A stretch of DNA of 64,000 bases from Pseudanabaena sp. (GTDB lineage Bacteria; Cyanobacteriota; Cyanobacteriia; Pseudanabaenales; Pseudanabaenaceae): assembly GCA_003249015.1 (NCBI GenBank), contig QBLS01000001.1, positions 186,001-250,000 of the forward strand, given 5' to 3'. The position numbers were made by a program, and so were the translations under genes. Shown here in pieces: positions 24,219 to 32,583 of the stretch. Below the pieces are notes generated by a model. It was not told the origin of the DNA. It searched no databases and saw nothing but the letters and a program-made list of their open reading frames with translations. How positions within the stretch are numbered: position 1 is the first letter of the stretch; each line of letters opens with the position of its first letter.

Positions 24219-25979
24219 TTAATTGCCTTCAGAAATAAAAGTATCTTTTTTCAGACTCTCAATTAGTTTATTACTTGGAGAACCGTCAGCAGGACTGATC
24301 GTATAGAAATTTTGCGCCCTAACGATCGCGTTACGAGTTTCACCACTCAGTACACCGTCAGCTTTGCCATTGTAAAAGCCTCGCTCGGTAAGCAAATTTT
24401 GTAACTCTAGTGTTTGCGAATTTGCGGCTGGAGCTGGAGCAATCGGTGCAGATTGGGGTGGTGCGACGGTAGCTCTGGGTTGGACTGGAACTGTTGCTGG
24501 TGAAGGGGCTACAGCCGCAACAGTTGGTTGCACATTAGGTTGAGGGCTAGCTGGGGTGGTAACTTGAGGCTTCGTTTCGACTCGAATTGCTGGTGTAATT
24601 GGGGTAGGAGCTACAGGCTGAATTTTTGCTGGCAATCCTGACTCTAGAGCCGCGATCGTTCTGGCTCCCGCGATGCCATCAGCAGTTAATCCATAAGCTC
24701 TTTGAGCCGCCACAATCGCTTCGGTAGTCTTTGAGCCAAGAACTCCCGTAATTGCGCCGCTGTAAAAACCGCGATCGCGCAATAGGTTTTGTAAGTTGGC
24801 AACGTCGCGATCGTCTGTGGTAGTAGGAGCCTTGGTGACTGTGACGGCTGCACGAGCTGCGGGGGCTGTCGGACGGACATTACGTTGCAGAGCAGCCAAG
24901 GTTTGAGAGCCTGCAATTCCATCTACGGTTAAGCCATAAGCTCTTTGAGCTTCGGCGATCGCTTCGGTAGTTTGCGCTCCCTTAAGCCCATCTAAAGAGC
25001 CTTTGTAAAAGCCACGGTCGGCGAGCAACTTCTGCAAAGCAATGACATCTTGATCGACTTTTGGGGTGTTTTTGGAGTTCGCCTCAGTTGTGGTTTCTTC
25101 AGCATTAATGCGATTGCGGGAGGTAGTGGTGATTTTGCTAGCACTTCCAGATTCCAAAGCTGCCAAGGTCTGAGCACCTGCAATTCCATCCGTTACTAGA
25201 CCATAGTTTTTTTGAGCATCAATAATTGCCATGCGGGTCTGGGGCCCCATGATGCCATCGAAGGTTCCTTTATAAAAACCACGCTGAGCTAATAGTCTCT
25301 GTAAAGACTCTACATTTTTACTTCCAGAAGGTAGAGCGATCGCTTTACCACTATCGGATTCCAAGGCGGCAATAGTGCGTGAACCCGCAATTCCATCGGT
25401 CGTCAGTCCGTAGGCTTTTTGAGCTGCGAGGATCGCGTTGCGAGTCTGCGGCCCCATCAACCCGTCAACAGCACCATCATAAAAACCGCGATCGGCTAGT
25501 AACTTTTGCAAGTTCATCACCGTTGCCGAAACTTTGCTACTCGCTAAATCAGGCTCTGGACTAGCCTTAGTTTTTTCCGCAATATTTTCGAGGGCGGCGA
25601 TCGTCTGACTGCCAGCGATGCCATCGGTCACTAGACCAAGCGATTGCTGTGCGCGAAGAATAGCATTCTTAGTGGATGTGCCAACTACGCCATCAATCTC
25701 CCCAGGATCAAAGCCACTTCTAGCGAGTAGGGATTGCACATATTTAATATCTGATGGCGTGGTTGGTTCGGCAAAAGCGATCGCTGATCCCAGCGATACA
25801 AATAGAGTCGCGCCAGCCAAAATCACATTAAAGCTCAGCTTGACAGATTTATTCGCTAATTGCTTTAGCCAAGTTTTCCAACTTGTTGCCAGATTTTTAT
25901 TTGTGGAAACTTTAAGTCCTTCCGCTATTGGTGCATCAGACTGAGTAAATTCTTCTTGAATGTAAGCTAGGAGTTCCAT
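24219..25979 (-). CDS. Protein with six PG_binding_1 repeats
   Basis: 586 aa. A cytoplasmic N-terminus (MELLAYIQEEFTQ) precedes a membrane helix (SFNVILAGATLFVSLGSAIAFA, about 50-70). Six peptidoglycan-binding repeats follow (about 78-130, 150-205, 220-275, 310-365, 395-450, 525-580), each of the form LQxLLxxRGFYxGxxDGxxGxxTxxAIxxAQ...DGIAGxxTxxAL. Linkers are Pro/Ala/Thr-rich, especially 450-520. The sixth repeat is degenerate at its end. No catalytic domain is present, so it probably anchors to or measures the cell wall rather than cuts it. It has a paralogue directly upstream (26050-27228). Confidence 0.88.
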   Translation of the reverse strand: MELLAYIQEEFTQSDAPIAEGLKVSTNKNLATSWKTWLKQLANKSVKLSFNVILAGATLFVSLGSAIAFAEPTTPSDIKYVQSLLARSGFDPGEIDGVVGTSTKNAILRAQQSLGLVTDGIAGSQTIAALENIAEKTKASPEPDLASSKVSATVMNLQKLLADRGFYDGAVDGLMGPQTRNAILAAQKAYGLTTDGIAGSRTIAALESDSGKAIALPSGSKNVESLQRLLAQRGFYKGTFDGIMGPQTRMAIIDAQKNYGLVTDGIAGAQTLAALESGSASKITTTSRNRINAEETTTEANSKNTPKVDQDVIALQKLLADRGFYKGSLDGLKGAQTTEAIAEAQRAYGLTVDGIAGSQTLAALQRNVRPTAPAARAAVTVTKAPTTTDDRDVANLQNLLRDRGFYSGAITGVLGSKTTEAIVAAQRAYGLTADGIAGARTIAALESGLPAKIQPVAPTPITPAIRVETKPQVTTPASPQPNVQPTVAAVAPSPATVPVQPRATVAPPQSAPIAPAPAANSQTLELQNLLTERGFYNGKADGVLSGETRNAIVRAQNFYTISPADGSPSNKLIESLKKDTFISEGN

Positions 25980-26049
25980 ATTTTTAGTTTTTCTAGTGAA
26001 TAGTTGTAAATAGTTTGGGTAGAAAGCCGTTTAAAAAGACAGGCGAGAT

Positions 26050-27228
26050 TTAAGAACTAGGGTTCGGCGTTGGTGGTAAGGGGAGAGGAGCATTCTGACT
26101 TGATGAAAAAGTAGAACTTTGCGAGGGTCGTAGCGGCTGAAAATTAACTTGAGGGCTAATCAAAACATTGATATTTCCAGAATTGGGGAGATTAGAATTA
26201 GTTAATGGATTTTGAGAAATGGTGGGCAATGGTTGGGTCAGATCTTGCGCTCTCAAGGCGGCTAACAAGGCTGAATCCAGCTCTCCTGTGGGCTTTTGGG
26301 CATAGGCAAGCTGGGCTTCAAATATGCTGGATTTGGTTAGAGCATTGTATAAGCCATTAATTTCGCCGCCATAAAAACCACGCTCCCTAAGCAGGTACTG
26401 AGCTTGCACAATATTTTCAGATGGCGGCAATCGATTTAATGGCGGTTGGGTCAAGGGAACATGATTGCCACCCGCAAGCAAAGCCCGAATCGTAGAGGGT
26501 CCTACCACTCCATCAGCAACTAGCCCATAGGCTCTTTGAGACTTTAAAACTGCATTGGTTGTTTCTTGCCCTAGTTGACTATCGATCGCCCCTTGATAAA
26601 AGCCTCTTTGCTTCAGCAAAATTTGCAGATTACCAATGTCATCCAGTTCGGGCTGTTGCGAATTGATTAGACGGAAACCTTGATTAATATTGTCTTGATT
26701 GGGATTTGGACGCACAATCACAATTCGTTGATTGCCTGAATTGCTAATCTGGTTTTGGCTATTGGGGCGTGAAGGATTGCGTAATCGCGCTAAGGTTTGC
26801 GCTCCAGGAATACCATCGGCAGCTAGGCTCGGTTGAGTTTTCTGGAAGTCAATTACGGCTTGCTTGGTATGTCGTCCGTAAACTCCGTCGATCGCGCCGA
26901 CGGCAAATCCGCGCTGAGAGAGTAATGTCTGTACTTCCAAAATATAGCTAGTATCGCAAAGGTATAAGTTATTACACCAAGGCGCTACATTGACTGCGGG
27001 TTCAAGCTGATGGGCGGCTCTTGCCGCAGGTAAGGCTAAGTTGCCAAAACTAGTAAGGGCGATCGCTGAGAGTAAACAGCACTTTTGCTTGACCGCTTGA
27101 AAATTCCAGTCATTTGATGGAGGCAGGTCGCAATGGAGAGAATGGTCACAAATATAATTGCGATCGCTCAGCTCTTGCCCTGCTTGTTCATACGCCCATG
27201 CATCATATATATATGCTGCAAGTTCCAT
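26050..27228 (-). CDS. Protein with three PG_binding_1 repeats
   Basis: About 392 aa from the ATG giving MELAAYIYDAWAYEQAG, chosen because the paralogue at 24219 also begins MELLAYI. A hydrophobic stretch (CCLLSAIALTSFGNLALPAARA) around 50-70 acts as signal or anchor. Three peptidoglycan-binding repeats follow (about 95-150, 195-250, 270-325), LLSQRGFAVGAIDGVYG being the first, and a Pro/Ser/Asn-rich tail. No enzyme domain. It is 70 bp upstream of the six-repeat gene on the same strand, so it was probably duplicated and is cotranscribed. Confidence 0.86.
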   Translation of the reverse strand: MELAAYIYDAWAYEQAGQELSDRNYICDHSLHCDLPPSNDWNFQAVKQKCCLLSAIALTSFGNLALPAARAAHQLEPAVNVAPWCNNLYLCDTSYILEVQTLLSQRGFAVGAIDGVYGRHTKQAVIDFQKTQPSLAADGIPGAQTLARLRNPSRPNSQNQISNSGNQRIVIVRPNPNQDNINQGFRLINSQQPELDDIGNLQILLKQRGFYQGAIDSQLGQETTNAVLKSQRAYGLVADGVVGPSTIRALLAGGNHVPLTQPPLNRLPPSENIVQAQYLLRERGFYGGEINGLYNALTKSSIFEAQLAYAQKPTGELDSALLAALRAQDLTQPLPTISQNPLTNSNLPNSGNINVLISPQVNFQPLRPSQSSTFSSSQNAPLPLPPTPNPSS

Positions 27229-27330
27229 AATGGCTACCAAATGATTGCGTCATATTTTATTTTAGACGATTTTTTCTGGCTTCTTATGTCAAAAAATGTA
27301 TAGCTGCAAACTGCCATCATTATTCAGAAA

Positions 27331-27365
27331 AAATTAGGAGGATGGCAAAGCCATCCTCCTAATTT
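27331..27365. repeat. Perfect hairpin downstream of ylqF
   Basis: 16-bp arms AAATTAGGAGGATGGC and complement, loop AAA, 13 bp from the ylqF stop codon. Probable terminator. Confidence 0.88.
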
Positions 27366-27378
27366 AGATGCGCCGCCA

Positions 27379-28224
27379 TTATGTAAGACTTGGGGGCATT
27401 TCGAGGGCGATCGCCCCTAGCTTGCCTTTACGAAAATCGTATAAAATTAAGCGTGCTACTTTGTCGAGATCGCCTTGAAATTTATTTAGAGCCGCAACTT
27501 CATGTATATATTCAATACCTGAAGTTACAGTGAGGGGATCAATTTGATATCGGGCGCTGAGTTTAGCTCCTAAACCAATTAATAAATCCACGGCTTCAGC
27601 CGCCACTAACACGTTATCGTAAGCTGCCTGACCGATATCATCGCAAATAGCTAGCTTCAGTGCTGCGTCTTGATCGTAAAGCAAGGGCGGAATTACCCCT
27701 GGAGTATCGAGTAGTTCGATTTCATCGGAAATTCTAATCCAGCGCAGTTGTCGCGTTACCCCAGGTTTATTGGCACTCGCCACCACTTTTTTCTTGAGGA
27801 GTCGATTAATCAGCGCTGATTTGCCCACATTGGGAAATCCTACGACCACAGCTCGCACGGGTCTAGGCAACATTCCCCGACTGCGTCGCCGTTCATTTAC
27901 CTTTTCCCCTGCGACTTGCGCCGCCTTGAGTAGATCAATCATCCCCTTACCCGCTTGAGCATCGGTAAAATATGCCATGCGATCGTGGTCAGTAAACCAG
28001 CGCATCCATTGAGTCTTCACAGGTGTAGAGATGGCATCAATGCGATTGCAAACCAGTATGTGCGACTTTCCCTCCACCCATTTTTCAATTTTGGGGTGCT
28101 TACTAGACATCAAAATACGCGAGTCGCGTACTTCAATGACCACATCAACCAATTTTAGGTTTTCTAATAATTGCTTTTCAGCTTTGGCGATATGACCTGG
28201 ATACCACTGAATTGGGCTTGCCAT
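27379..28224 (-). CDS. rbgA: Ribosome biogenesis GTPase YlqF/RbgA
   Basis: 281 aa. A circularly permuted GTPase: G4 (VCNRIDAI, about 58) comes before G1 (GFPNVGKSALINRLL, about 130) and G3 (LDTPGVIPP, about 172). The N-terminus IQWYPGHIAKAEKQL is the YlqF hallmark. RbgA drives a late step of 50S subunit assembly. The start ATG gives MASPIQWYPGH and matches the family. Stand-alone gene between hairpins. Confidence 0.93.
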   Translation of the reverse strand: MASPIQWYPGHIAKAEKQLLENLKLVDVVIEVRDSRILMSSKHPKIEKWVEGKSHILVCNRIDAISTPVKTQWMRWFTDHDRMAYFTDAQAGKGMIDLLKAAQVAGEKVNERRRSRGMLPRPVRAVVVGFPNVGKSALINRLLKKKVVASANKPGVTRQLRWIRISDEIELLDTPGVIPPLLYDQDAALKLAICDDIGQAAYDNVLVAAEAVDLLIGLGAKLSARYQIDPLTVTSGIEYIHEVAALNKFQGDLDKVARLILYDFRKGKLGAIALEMPPSLT

Positions 28225-28275
28225 AGGAAATAATAATCAGGGAAAGTATTCGTAAAAGCTGCACCGTAAAATAAC

Positions 28276-28327
28276 AAATCAGATTTTTGTTGGCGCGGCT
28301 TTGCCGTACCAACAAAAATCTGGTTTT
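28276..28327. repeat. Hairpin with GGCGCGGCTTTGCCG core
   Basis: AAATCAGATTTTTGTTGGCGCGGC...GCCGTACCAACAAAAATCTGGTTT, one mismatch region. It lies upstream of both ylqF (minus) and the Psb32-like gene (plus), in a 303-bp gap. A weaker inverted repeat of the same general kind lies at 28396-28441. Confidence 0.82.
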
Positions 28328-28395
28328 TTATTAAATTGCAGAACTTTAACTATAGCTTTAGTCACTTCCAAAAAGCGAAAGACGGAAAAAGCACT

Positions 28396-28441
28396 CCAAG
28401 TATTAGAGAATGTGGCTTCGCTATGTCCTCTAATTTCTTGG
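28396..28441. repeat. Degenerate hairpin upstream of the Psb32-like gene
   Basis: CCAAGTATTAGAGAATGTG and CTATGTCCTCTAATTTCTTGG pair imperfectly around GCTTCG. It lies about 90 bp before the start codon. Confidence 0.6.
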
Positions 28442-28527
28442 GATTTAATGTCTGTTTTTAGTCTGGTAAAGGAGTATACTATTGCTAAGATATTAAGAAA
28501 TATTAAGATAAGCCTTTAATAAAAATC

Positions 28528-29352
28528 ATGACTAAGCCCACCCCACAAACTTTAGTCCAGCGATTAGGAATCATCGCGATCGCCATATTTCTACCCATTG
28601 CGATCGCGTTTACAAATATCGATGCGGCTCATGCTTTTGACGCGCCAGAGTTATTACCTGAAACCTATTCCAATGTGATCGATTTAGGAAAGTTTTTGAA
28701 TGAAGCGGAAGAATTAGCCCTCGATCAAAAATTAACTAAATTTGAAGAACAAACAGGTTGGAAGCTGAGAGTATTGACTCAAATTGATCGTACCCCTGGA
28801 CGCGCTGTTAAAGAGTTTTGGGGGTTGGATGATCGCAGTGTGATGTTGGTTGCGGACTCTCGTGGGCGCAACTTGTTAAATTTCAGCGTTGGTGATCAGG
28901 TATATCCGCTACTGTCACGCAGTTTTTGGATTGAGTTGCAATCTCGCTATGGCAATCAATTTTATGTGCGTGAACAGGGCTATGACCAGTCCATATTGTC
29001 GGCAATCGATGCGATCTCAACTTGCTTAGATCAAGATGGCTGTGCGGTTGTCCCTGGAATACCGCAAGAGCAATGGATTTTGACCTTGATTACCTCGATT
29101 GTGGGCGGCGTTATTTTTGGGTTTGCAGGACATCCGCGTAAAGACGGTGAAATCTTTGCTTGGAAATGGGCTTTGATTTTTACACCACTCTGGGGGATGT
29201 TGTTTATTTCCTTCGGTTTGGGACCAGTGGTGACTCGCACTAGTGAATGGGTGCCGATTGTGCGTAATGTGGCGGGGTTTGTCGGTGGAGCGGTGATTGC
29301 CTATTTGATCCCTTCGCCCAAGCGTGTTACACCCACACCTGAAGCAAGGTAA
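28528..29352 (+). CDS. psb32: TPM-domain protein, Psb32/TLP18.3-like
   Basis: 274 aa. A signal peptide (IIAIAIFLPIAIAFTNIDAAHA) precedes a TPM domain (about 38-175): LPETYSNVIDLGKFLNEAEELALDQKLTKFE, GWKLRVLTQIDRTPGRAV, FWGLDDRSVMLVADSRGRN, NLLNFSVGD. Three membrane helices follow (about 180-265), ending in a short tail. Psb32 (Sll1390) and plant TLP18.3 protect PSII and support its repair under high light from the lumen side of the thylakoid. The symbol is by similarity. RBS is weak; ATG 28528 matches the family start. Confidence 0.85.
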   Translation: MTKPTPQTLVQRLGIIAIAIFLPIAIAFTNIDAAHAFDAPELLPETYSNVIDLGKFLNEAEELALDQKLTKFEEQTGWKLRVLTQIDRTPGRAVKEFWGLDDRSVMLVADSRGRNLLNFSVGDQVYPLLSRSFWIELQSRYGNQFYVREQGYDQSILSAIDAISTCLDQDGCAVVPGIPQEQWILTLITSIVGGVIFGFAGHPRKDGEIFAWKWALIFTPLWGMLFISFGLGPVVTRTSEWVPIVRNVAGFVGGAVIAYLIPSPKRVTPTPEAR

Positions 29353-29360
29353 TTATTTAT

Positions 29361-29407
29361 CCCAAAAAATTAAAAGCGTTGCTTAGCAACGCTTTTAATT
29401 TTTTGGG
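29361..29407 (+). terminator. Family F hairpin after the Psb32-like gene
   Basis: Perfect 22-bp arms CCCAAAAAATTAAAAGCGTTGC and complement, loop TTA, 8 bp after the stop codon. Core AAAAGCGTTGC is shared with the copy at 57219. Confidence 0.9.
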
Positions 29408-29476
29408 GGTTTGGGGGCAAAGCACTGGGGCTTTTGTATTGGATATAGCAAGCACTGTATGATGCAATAGAAAACC

Positions 29477-29521
29477 AATTTCAGAAGATGCAGTGCCATA
29501 GGCGCTACATCTTCTGAAATT
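29477..29521. repeat. Hairpin in the rlmD leader
   Basis: 14-bp arms AATTTCAGAAGATG and complement, interior AGTGCC-ATA-GGCGCT with one mismatch. It ends 20 bp before the rlmD start codon, so on mRNA it would lie just upstream of the ribosome binding area. Confidence 0.82.
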
Positions 29522-29541
29522 AAAATTGCTTTTAAGAAAAT

Positions 29542-30909
29542 ATGCTGCTACAGGGACAAAAAATTACGCTTACTATCGATGATCTTGCCGATAGTGGCGA
29601 TGGAGTCGGACGCTATGAAAACATAGCCATTTTTGTTCCTAACAGTGTTCCAGGCGATCGCCTTGCGGTTAAATTAGAGTTTGTCAAAAAGAACTTCGCT
29701 AACGCCAGCATTGAAAAAATTCTCACGCCATCAAGCGATCGCATTCGTCCCAGTTGCATCGTCGCTGACAAATGCGGCGGTTGCCAGTGGCAATCGGTGA
29801 GTTACCCTGCCCAACTGCGAACCAAGCAAAATATTGTCCTGCAAGCATTCCAAAGAATTGGGGGATTTTCGGCGGAACTGCTTGCAGAATTAATTTCGCC
29901 CATCGTGGGCGCGGCAGATAGCTTGCACTATCGCAATAAAGTTACCTATCCATTGGCAACGGGGCGCGATGGCAACCTCAAGGCGGGCTACTACCAAAAG
30001 GGAAGTCATAAAATCGTCAATCTCAATCAATGCCCTGCCCAAGATGAACGACTTGACCCCATGCTTGCCGAGCTAAAAATGGATATCCATAACCAATGTT
30101 GGGAAATCTATGACGAGAACAACCACACAGGGTTACTGCGCCATTTGGGGCTGAGGATTGGGCGATCGACTGGAGAAATTTTAATTACGCTGGTCACAAG
30201 GGATTGGGATGTACCAAATTTAATGACATTTGCTCAGACTTGGCTAGAACGCTATGATAAAGTGGTGGGCGTAATTCTGAACTGTAATCCTGATAAAACC
30301 AATGCCATTTTTGGGCGAGAAACGCGCTGCATTGCGGGCAAAGATTATTTGTTAGAAAGATTTGCGGGATTAACTTTCCGCTTGCGTGGCGATACTTTCT
30401 TTCAGGTTTACACCGAGCAAGCGGAGAAGATGCTCAATCTCATTGAAGCAGAATTGGAACTGGAAGGAACAGAAATTCTGTTAGATGCTTACGCAGGAAT
30501 CGGTACGATCGCGTTGCCATTGGCGGAGCAAGTAAAACAGGCGATCGCAATTGAAATCCAGCCACAGGCAACCGCACAGGGCAAGCTCAATGCTGAACTT
30601 AATGGCATTGACAATGTGGTTTTCCATACAGGTAAAGTGGAAGACCTAATCAGTACGCTCAATCTAAAACCTGATATTGTCATTCTCGATCCACCACGCA
30701 AAGGTTGTGAACCTGAAGTAATTAAATATTTGCGAGAAAATCCGATTGAGCGTCTTGTCTATGTCAGTTGCAATCCTGCGACGCAAGCGAGGGATCTTAA
30801 GCTTTTATGTGAAGGATCGCGCTATGATTTGACTCGGATTCAGCCGATTGACTTTTTCCCGCAAACTTCTCATGTGGAGGCGATCGCCTTCCTCAAACTT
30901 AGGAATTAA
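29542..30909 (+). CDS. rlmD: 23S rRNA (uracil-5-)-methyltransferase, RlmD/TrmA family
   Basis: 455 aa. An N-terminal TRAM domain (about 1-60: QKITLTIDDLADSGDGVGR) comes first. Cysteines for a 4Fe-4S cluster follow (SCIVADKCGGCQWQ, NQCPAQD), then the SAM motif DAYAGIGTIALPLA (about 315), DPPRKGC and the catalytic cysteine block VYVSCNPATQARDL. Enzymes of this group methylate C5 of U1939 in 23S rRNA (RlmD) or U747 (RlmC), so the exact position is uncertain. It appears to be transcribed alone, with an unusual hairpin right before the start. Confidence 0.88.
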   Translation: MLLQGQKITLTIDDLADSGDGVGRYENIAIFVPNSVPGDRLAVKLEFVKKNFANASIEKILTPSSDRIRPSCIVADKCGGCQWQSVSYPAQLRTKQNIVLQAFQRIGGFSAELLAELISPIVGAADSLHYRNKVTYPLATGRDGNLKAGYYQKGSHKIVNLNQCPAQDERLDPMLAELKMDIHNQCWEIYDENNHTGLLRHLGLRIGRSTGEILITLVTRDWDVPNLMTFAQTWLERYDKVVGVILNCNPDKTNAIFGRETRCIAGKDYLLERFAGLTFRLRGDTFFQVYTEQAEKMLNLIEAELELEGTEILLDAYAGIGTIALPLAEQVKQAIAIEIQPQATAQGKLNAELNGIDNVVFHTGKVEDLISTLNLKPDIVILDPPRKGCEPEVIKYLRENPIERLVYVSCNPATQARDLKLLCEGSRYDLTRIQPIDFFPQTSHVEAIAFLKLRN

Positions 30910-30914
30910 TACCA

Positions 30915-30945
30915 AATCAAGAAATGGCGTAGTTATTTCTTGATT
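30915..30945. repeat. Family B hairpin (degenerate)
   Basis: AATCAAGAAAT...ATTTCTTGATT around GGCGTAGTT; preceded by ACCA. It starts 6 bp after the rlmD stop codon. Confidence 0.75.
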
Positions 30946-31002
30946 CCCAACCCTTGGGGATTGGTAATTTATTGTTGTAGTCATTGGCATTAAAAACAAA
31001 AC

Positions 31003-31064
31003 ATGAGTGGCGGTGCTTTGAGCCGTCACTCAAGAATTATCGTTGCGGCGCGAAGCACTGCAAC
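31003..31064. repeat. Two decayed family A copies in tandem
   Basis: TGAGTGGCGGTGCTTTGAGCCGTCACTCA (31003-31031, imperfect) and CGTTGCGGCGCGAAGCACTGCAAC (31041-31064, imperfect). Confidence 0.7.
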
Positions 31065-31137
31065 ACCAGTTTTTGATCTGGAGAAGAGTAGCAAGAGGGG
31101 CAAGGGCAGTAGTATAGCAATTTTAAATATTTAGAAG

Positions 31138-31212
31138 AGGCTTCGATGCTTCGACAAGCTCAGTGCATCGCTTCGCTCAGCCATATACTGCTGGCTAAGC
31201 GAAGTCGAAGCC
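31138..31212. repeat. CTTCGCTCAGCC-type repeat
   Basis: Composite inverted repeat: GGCTTCGATGCTTCGACAAG, CTTCGCTCAGCC, then GGCTAAGCGAAGTCGAAGCC. Confidence 0.8.
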
Positions 31213-31228
31213 CTAACTCTTATCTGAA

Positions 31229-31283
31229 ACAGCTATACCAAATAAAGAAATGACTATGCCATTTCTTTATTTGGTATAGCTGT
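31229..31283. repeat. Family B hairpin with perfect 24-bp arms
   Basis: ACAGCTATACCAAATAAAGA continuing to AAATG, and the exact complement, around a 7-base loop. Copies of the same core lie at 54861 and 61553. Confidence 0.9.
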
Positions 31284-31368
31284 ACTGGGTTTGATTTTTA
31301 ATTCAAATTAGTATAACTGGGATGGAAATATACAGTATTTCTAAATCATTTGTGAGAAAAATAGGATC

Positions 31369-31455
31369 TCGACACTTTGACAAGCTCAGTGCATGGGTTT
31401 GCTCATCTAGCTCACTCAGTCAACTTAACATTCTTGGCTGAGCGAAGTCGAAGCC
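31369..31455. repeat. CTTCGCTCAGCC-type repeat (second copy)
   Basis: CGACACTTTGACAAGCTCAGTGCAT ... TTGGCTGAGCGAAGTCGAAGCC; imperfect. About 65 bp before the aldo/keto reductase start. Confidence 0.75.
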
Positions 31456-31521
31456 ATAGGCACTTAAATAAATAGCAAGTTCCTGAAAGCGGCAATTACA
31501 AAAAAGTCAATAATATCAATC

Positions 31522-32571
31522 ATGAAATATAACAAACTTGGCTCTAGCGAGCTTTTAGTGTCAGAAATTTGCTTGGGAACGATGACCTACGGTCAGCAAA
31601 ACACGATCGCTGAGGCACATCAGCAGCTAGATTACGCATTGGAACGCGGGATTAACTTCATAGACACGGCGGAAATGTATCCCGTGCCGCCCAAGGCAAC
31701 AACTCAAGGCGATACCGAAGAATATATTGGTGCTTGGCTTGCCCAGCCACAGATCAAGCAAAAGCGCCATGAGTTAATTATTGCCACCAAAATTATTGGC
31801 ACTGGGCGTAATTACAAATGGGTGCGTGATGACTCGATCGCCGCTTTAAGTCGCAAAAATATCTTGCAAGCTGTTGATGATAGCCTCAAACGGTTGCAAA
31901 CCGATTACATCGATCTTTATCAAATTCACTGGCCTGATCGCAATGTGCCAATGTTTGGCCAGATCGGCTTTGATCCTAGTAAAGAACGCCCGATGGTGGA
32001 AATTTTTGAGCAATTATCAACCTTTGACGAACTAATCAAATCAGGTAAAATTCGCCACTTGGGTTTAAGTAATGAGACCGCATGGGGAGTTTGTGAATTT
32101 AGCCGCCATGCCAAAGCGGGTTTGCCCAGCGTTATCTCGATTCAAAATGCTTACAATCTGCTCAACCGCATTTTTGACAGAGATCTCGCCGAAGCTTGCT
32201 ATCGTGAAAATGTCGGCTTGCTGGCTTATAGCCCTCTAGCTTTTGGCTTTTTGTCAGGAAAATATGCAGATAAAACCCCAGACAATAGTCGATTTGGGCT
32301 ATTTCCTAGTTTCGGTCAGCGCTACTTCAAGGCAAATGTCAAGGCAGCGACTGCCGAATATATTGCGATCGCCCAAAAATATGATTTATCACCGACCCAT
32401 TTGGCGTTAGCATTTGTGCGTAATCAATGGTTTGTCGCCAGTACGATCATTGGCGCGACCACGATGGAACAACTCAAAGAAAATATCGACAGTGTGGATA
32501 CTTCGCTAAATGCGGAAATTTTGGCAGAAATAGATCAAGTCCATTTGCGGTATTTTAATCCTGCGCCTTAA
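31522..32571 (+). CDS. Aldo/keto reductase
   Basis: 349 aa, a TIM-barrel NADPH oxidoreductase. Seen: MKYNKLGSSELLVSEICLGTMTYG, the catalytic set INFIDTAEMYP (Asp and Tyr), IIATKIIG (Lys), YIDLYQIHWPDR (His), and the cofactor region IIGATTMEQLKENID. It resembles the Tas/YhdN-type group that reduces aldehydes or ketones. Substrate not predictable. It is followed after 12 bp by the NAGPA gene, so the two are probably cotranscribed. Confidence 0.9.
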   Translation: MKYNKLGSSELLVSEICLGTMTYGQQNTIAEAHQQLDYALERGINFIDTAEMYPVPPKATTQGDTEEYIGAWLAQPQIKQKRHELIIATKIIGTGRNYKWVRDDSIAALSRKNILQAVDDSLKRLQTDYIDLYQIHWPDRNVPMFGQIGFDPSKERPMVEIFEQLSTFDELIKSGKIRHLGLSNETAWGVCEFSRHAKAGLPSVISIQNAYNLLNRIFDRDLAEACYRENVGLLAYSPLAFGFLSGKYADKTPDNSRFGLFPSFGQRYFKANVKAATAEYIAIAQKYDLSPTHLALAFVRNQWFVASTIIGATTMEQLKENIDSVDTSLNAEILAEIDQVHLRYFNPAP

Positions 32572-32583
32572 CTGATTAGCACT

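Larger units (their letters stand above)
30910..31521. other. 612-bp intergenic region made of dispersed repeats
   Basis: It holds at least six repeat copies (30915, 31003, 31041, 31138, 31229, 31369) in about 540 bp and no gene I can support. It looks like a repeat graveyard between rlmD and the aldo/keto reductase gene. Confidence 0.75.

Noticed and set aside
25618-25944. 108-codon plus-strand frame inside the six-repeat peptidoglycan-binding gene
   Set aside because: Shadow frame with no motif; the opposite strand codes for clear PG_binding_1 repeats.
28301-28519. 72-codon plus-strand frame before the Psb32-like gene
   Set aside because: It begins inside a repeat hairpin and contains a second degenerate hairpin; sequence looks like non-coding DNA.
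30910-31460. Possible CRISPR array in the repeat-rich region
   Set aside because: Repeats are of different families, inverted rather than direct, and spacing is irregular; no cas gene.
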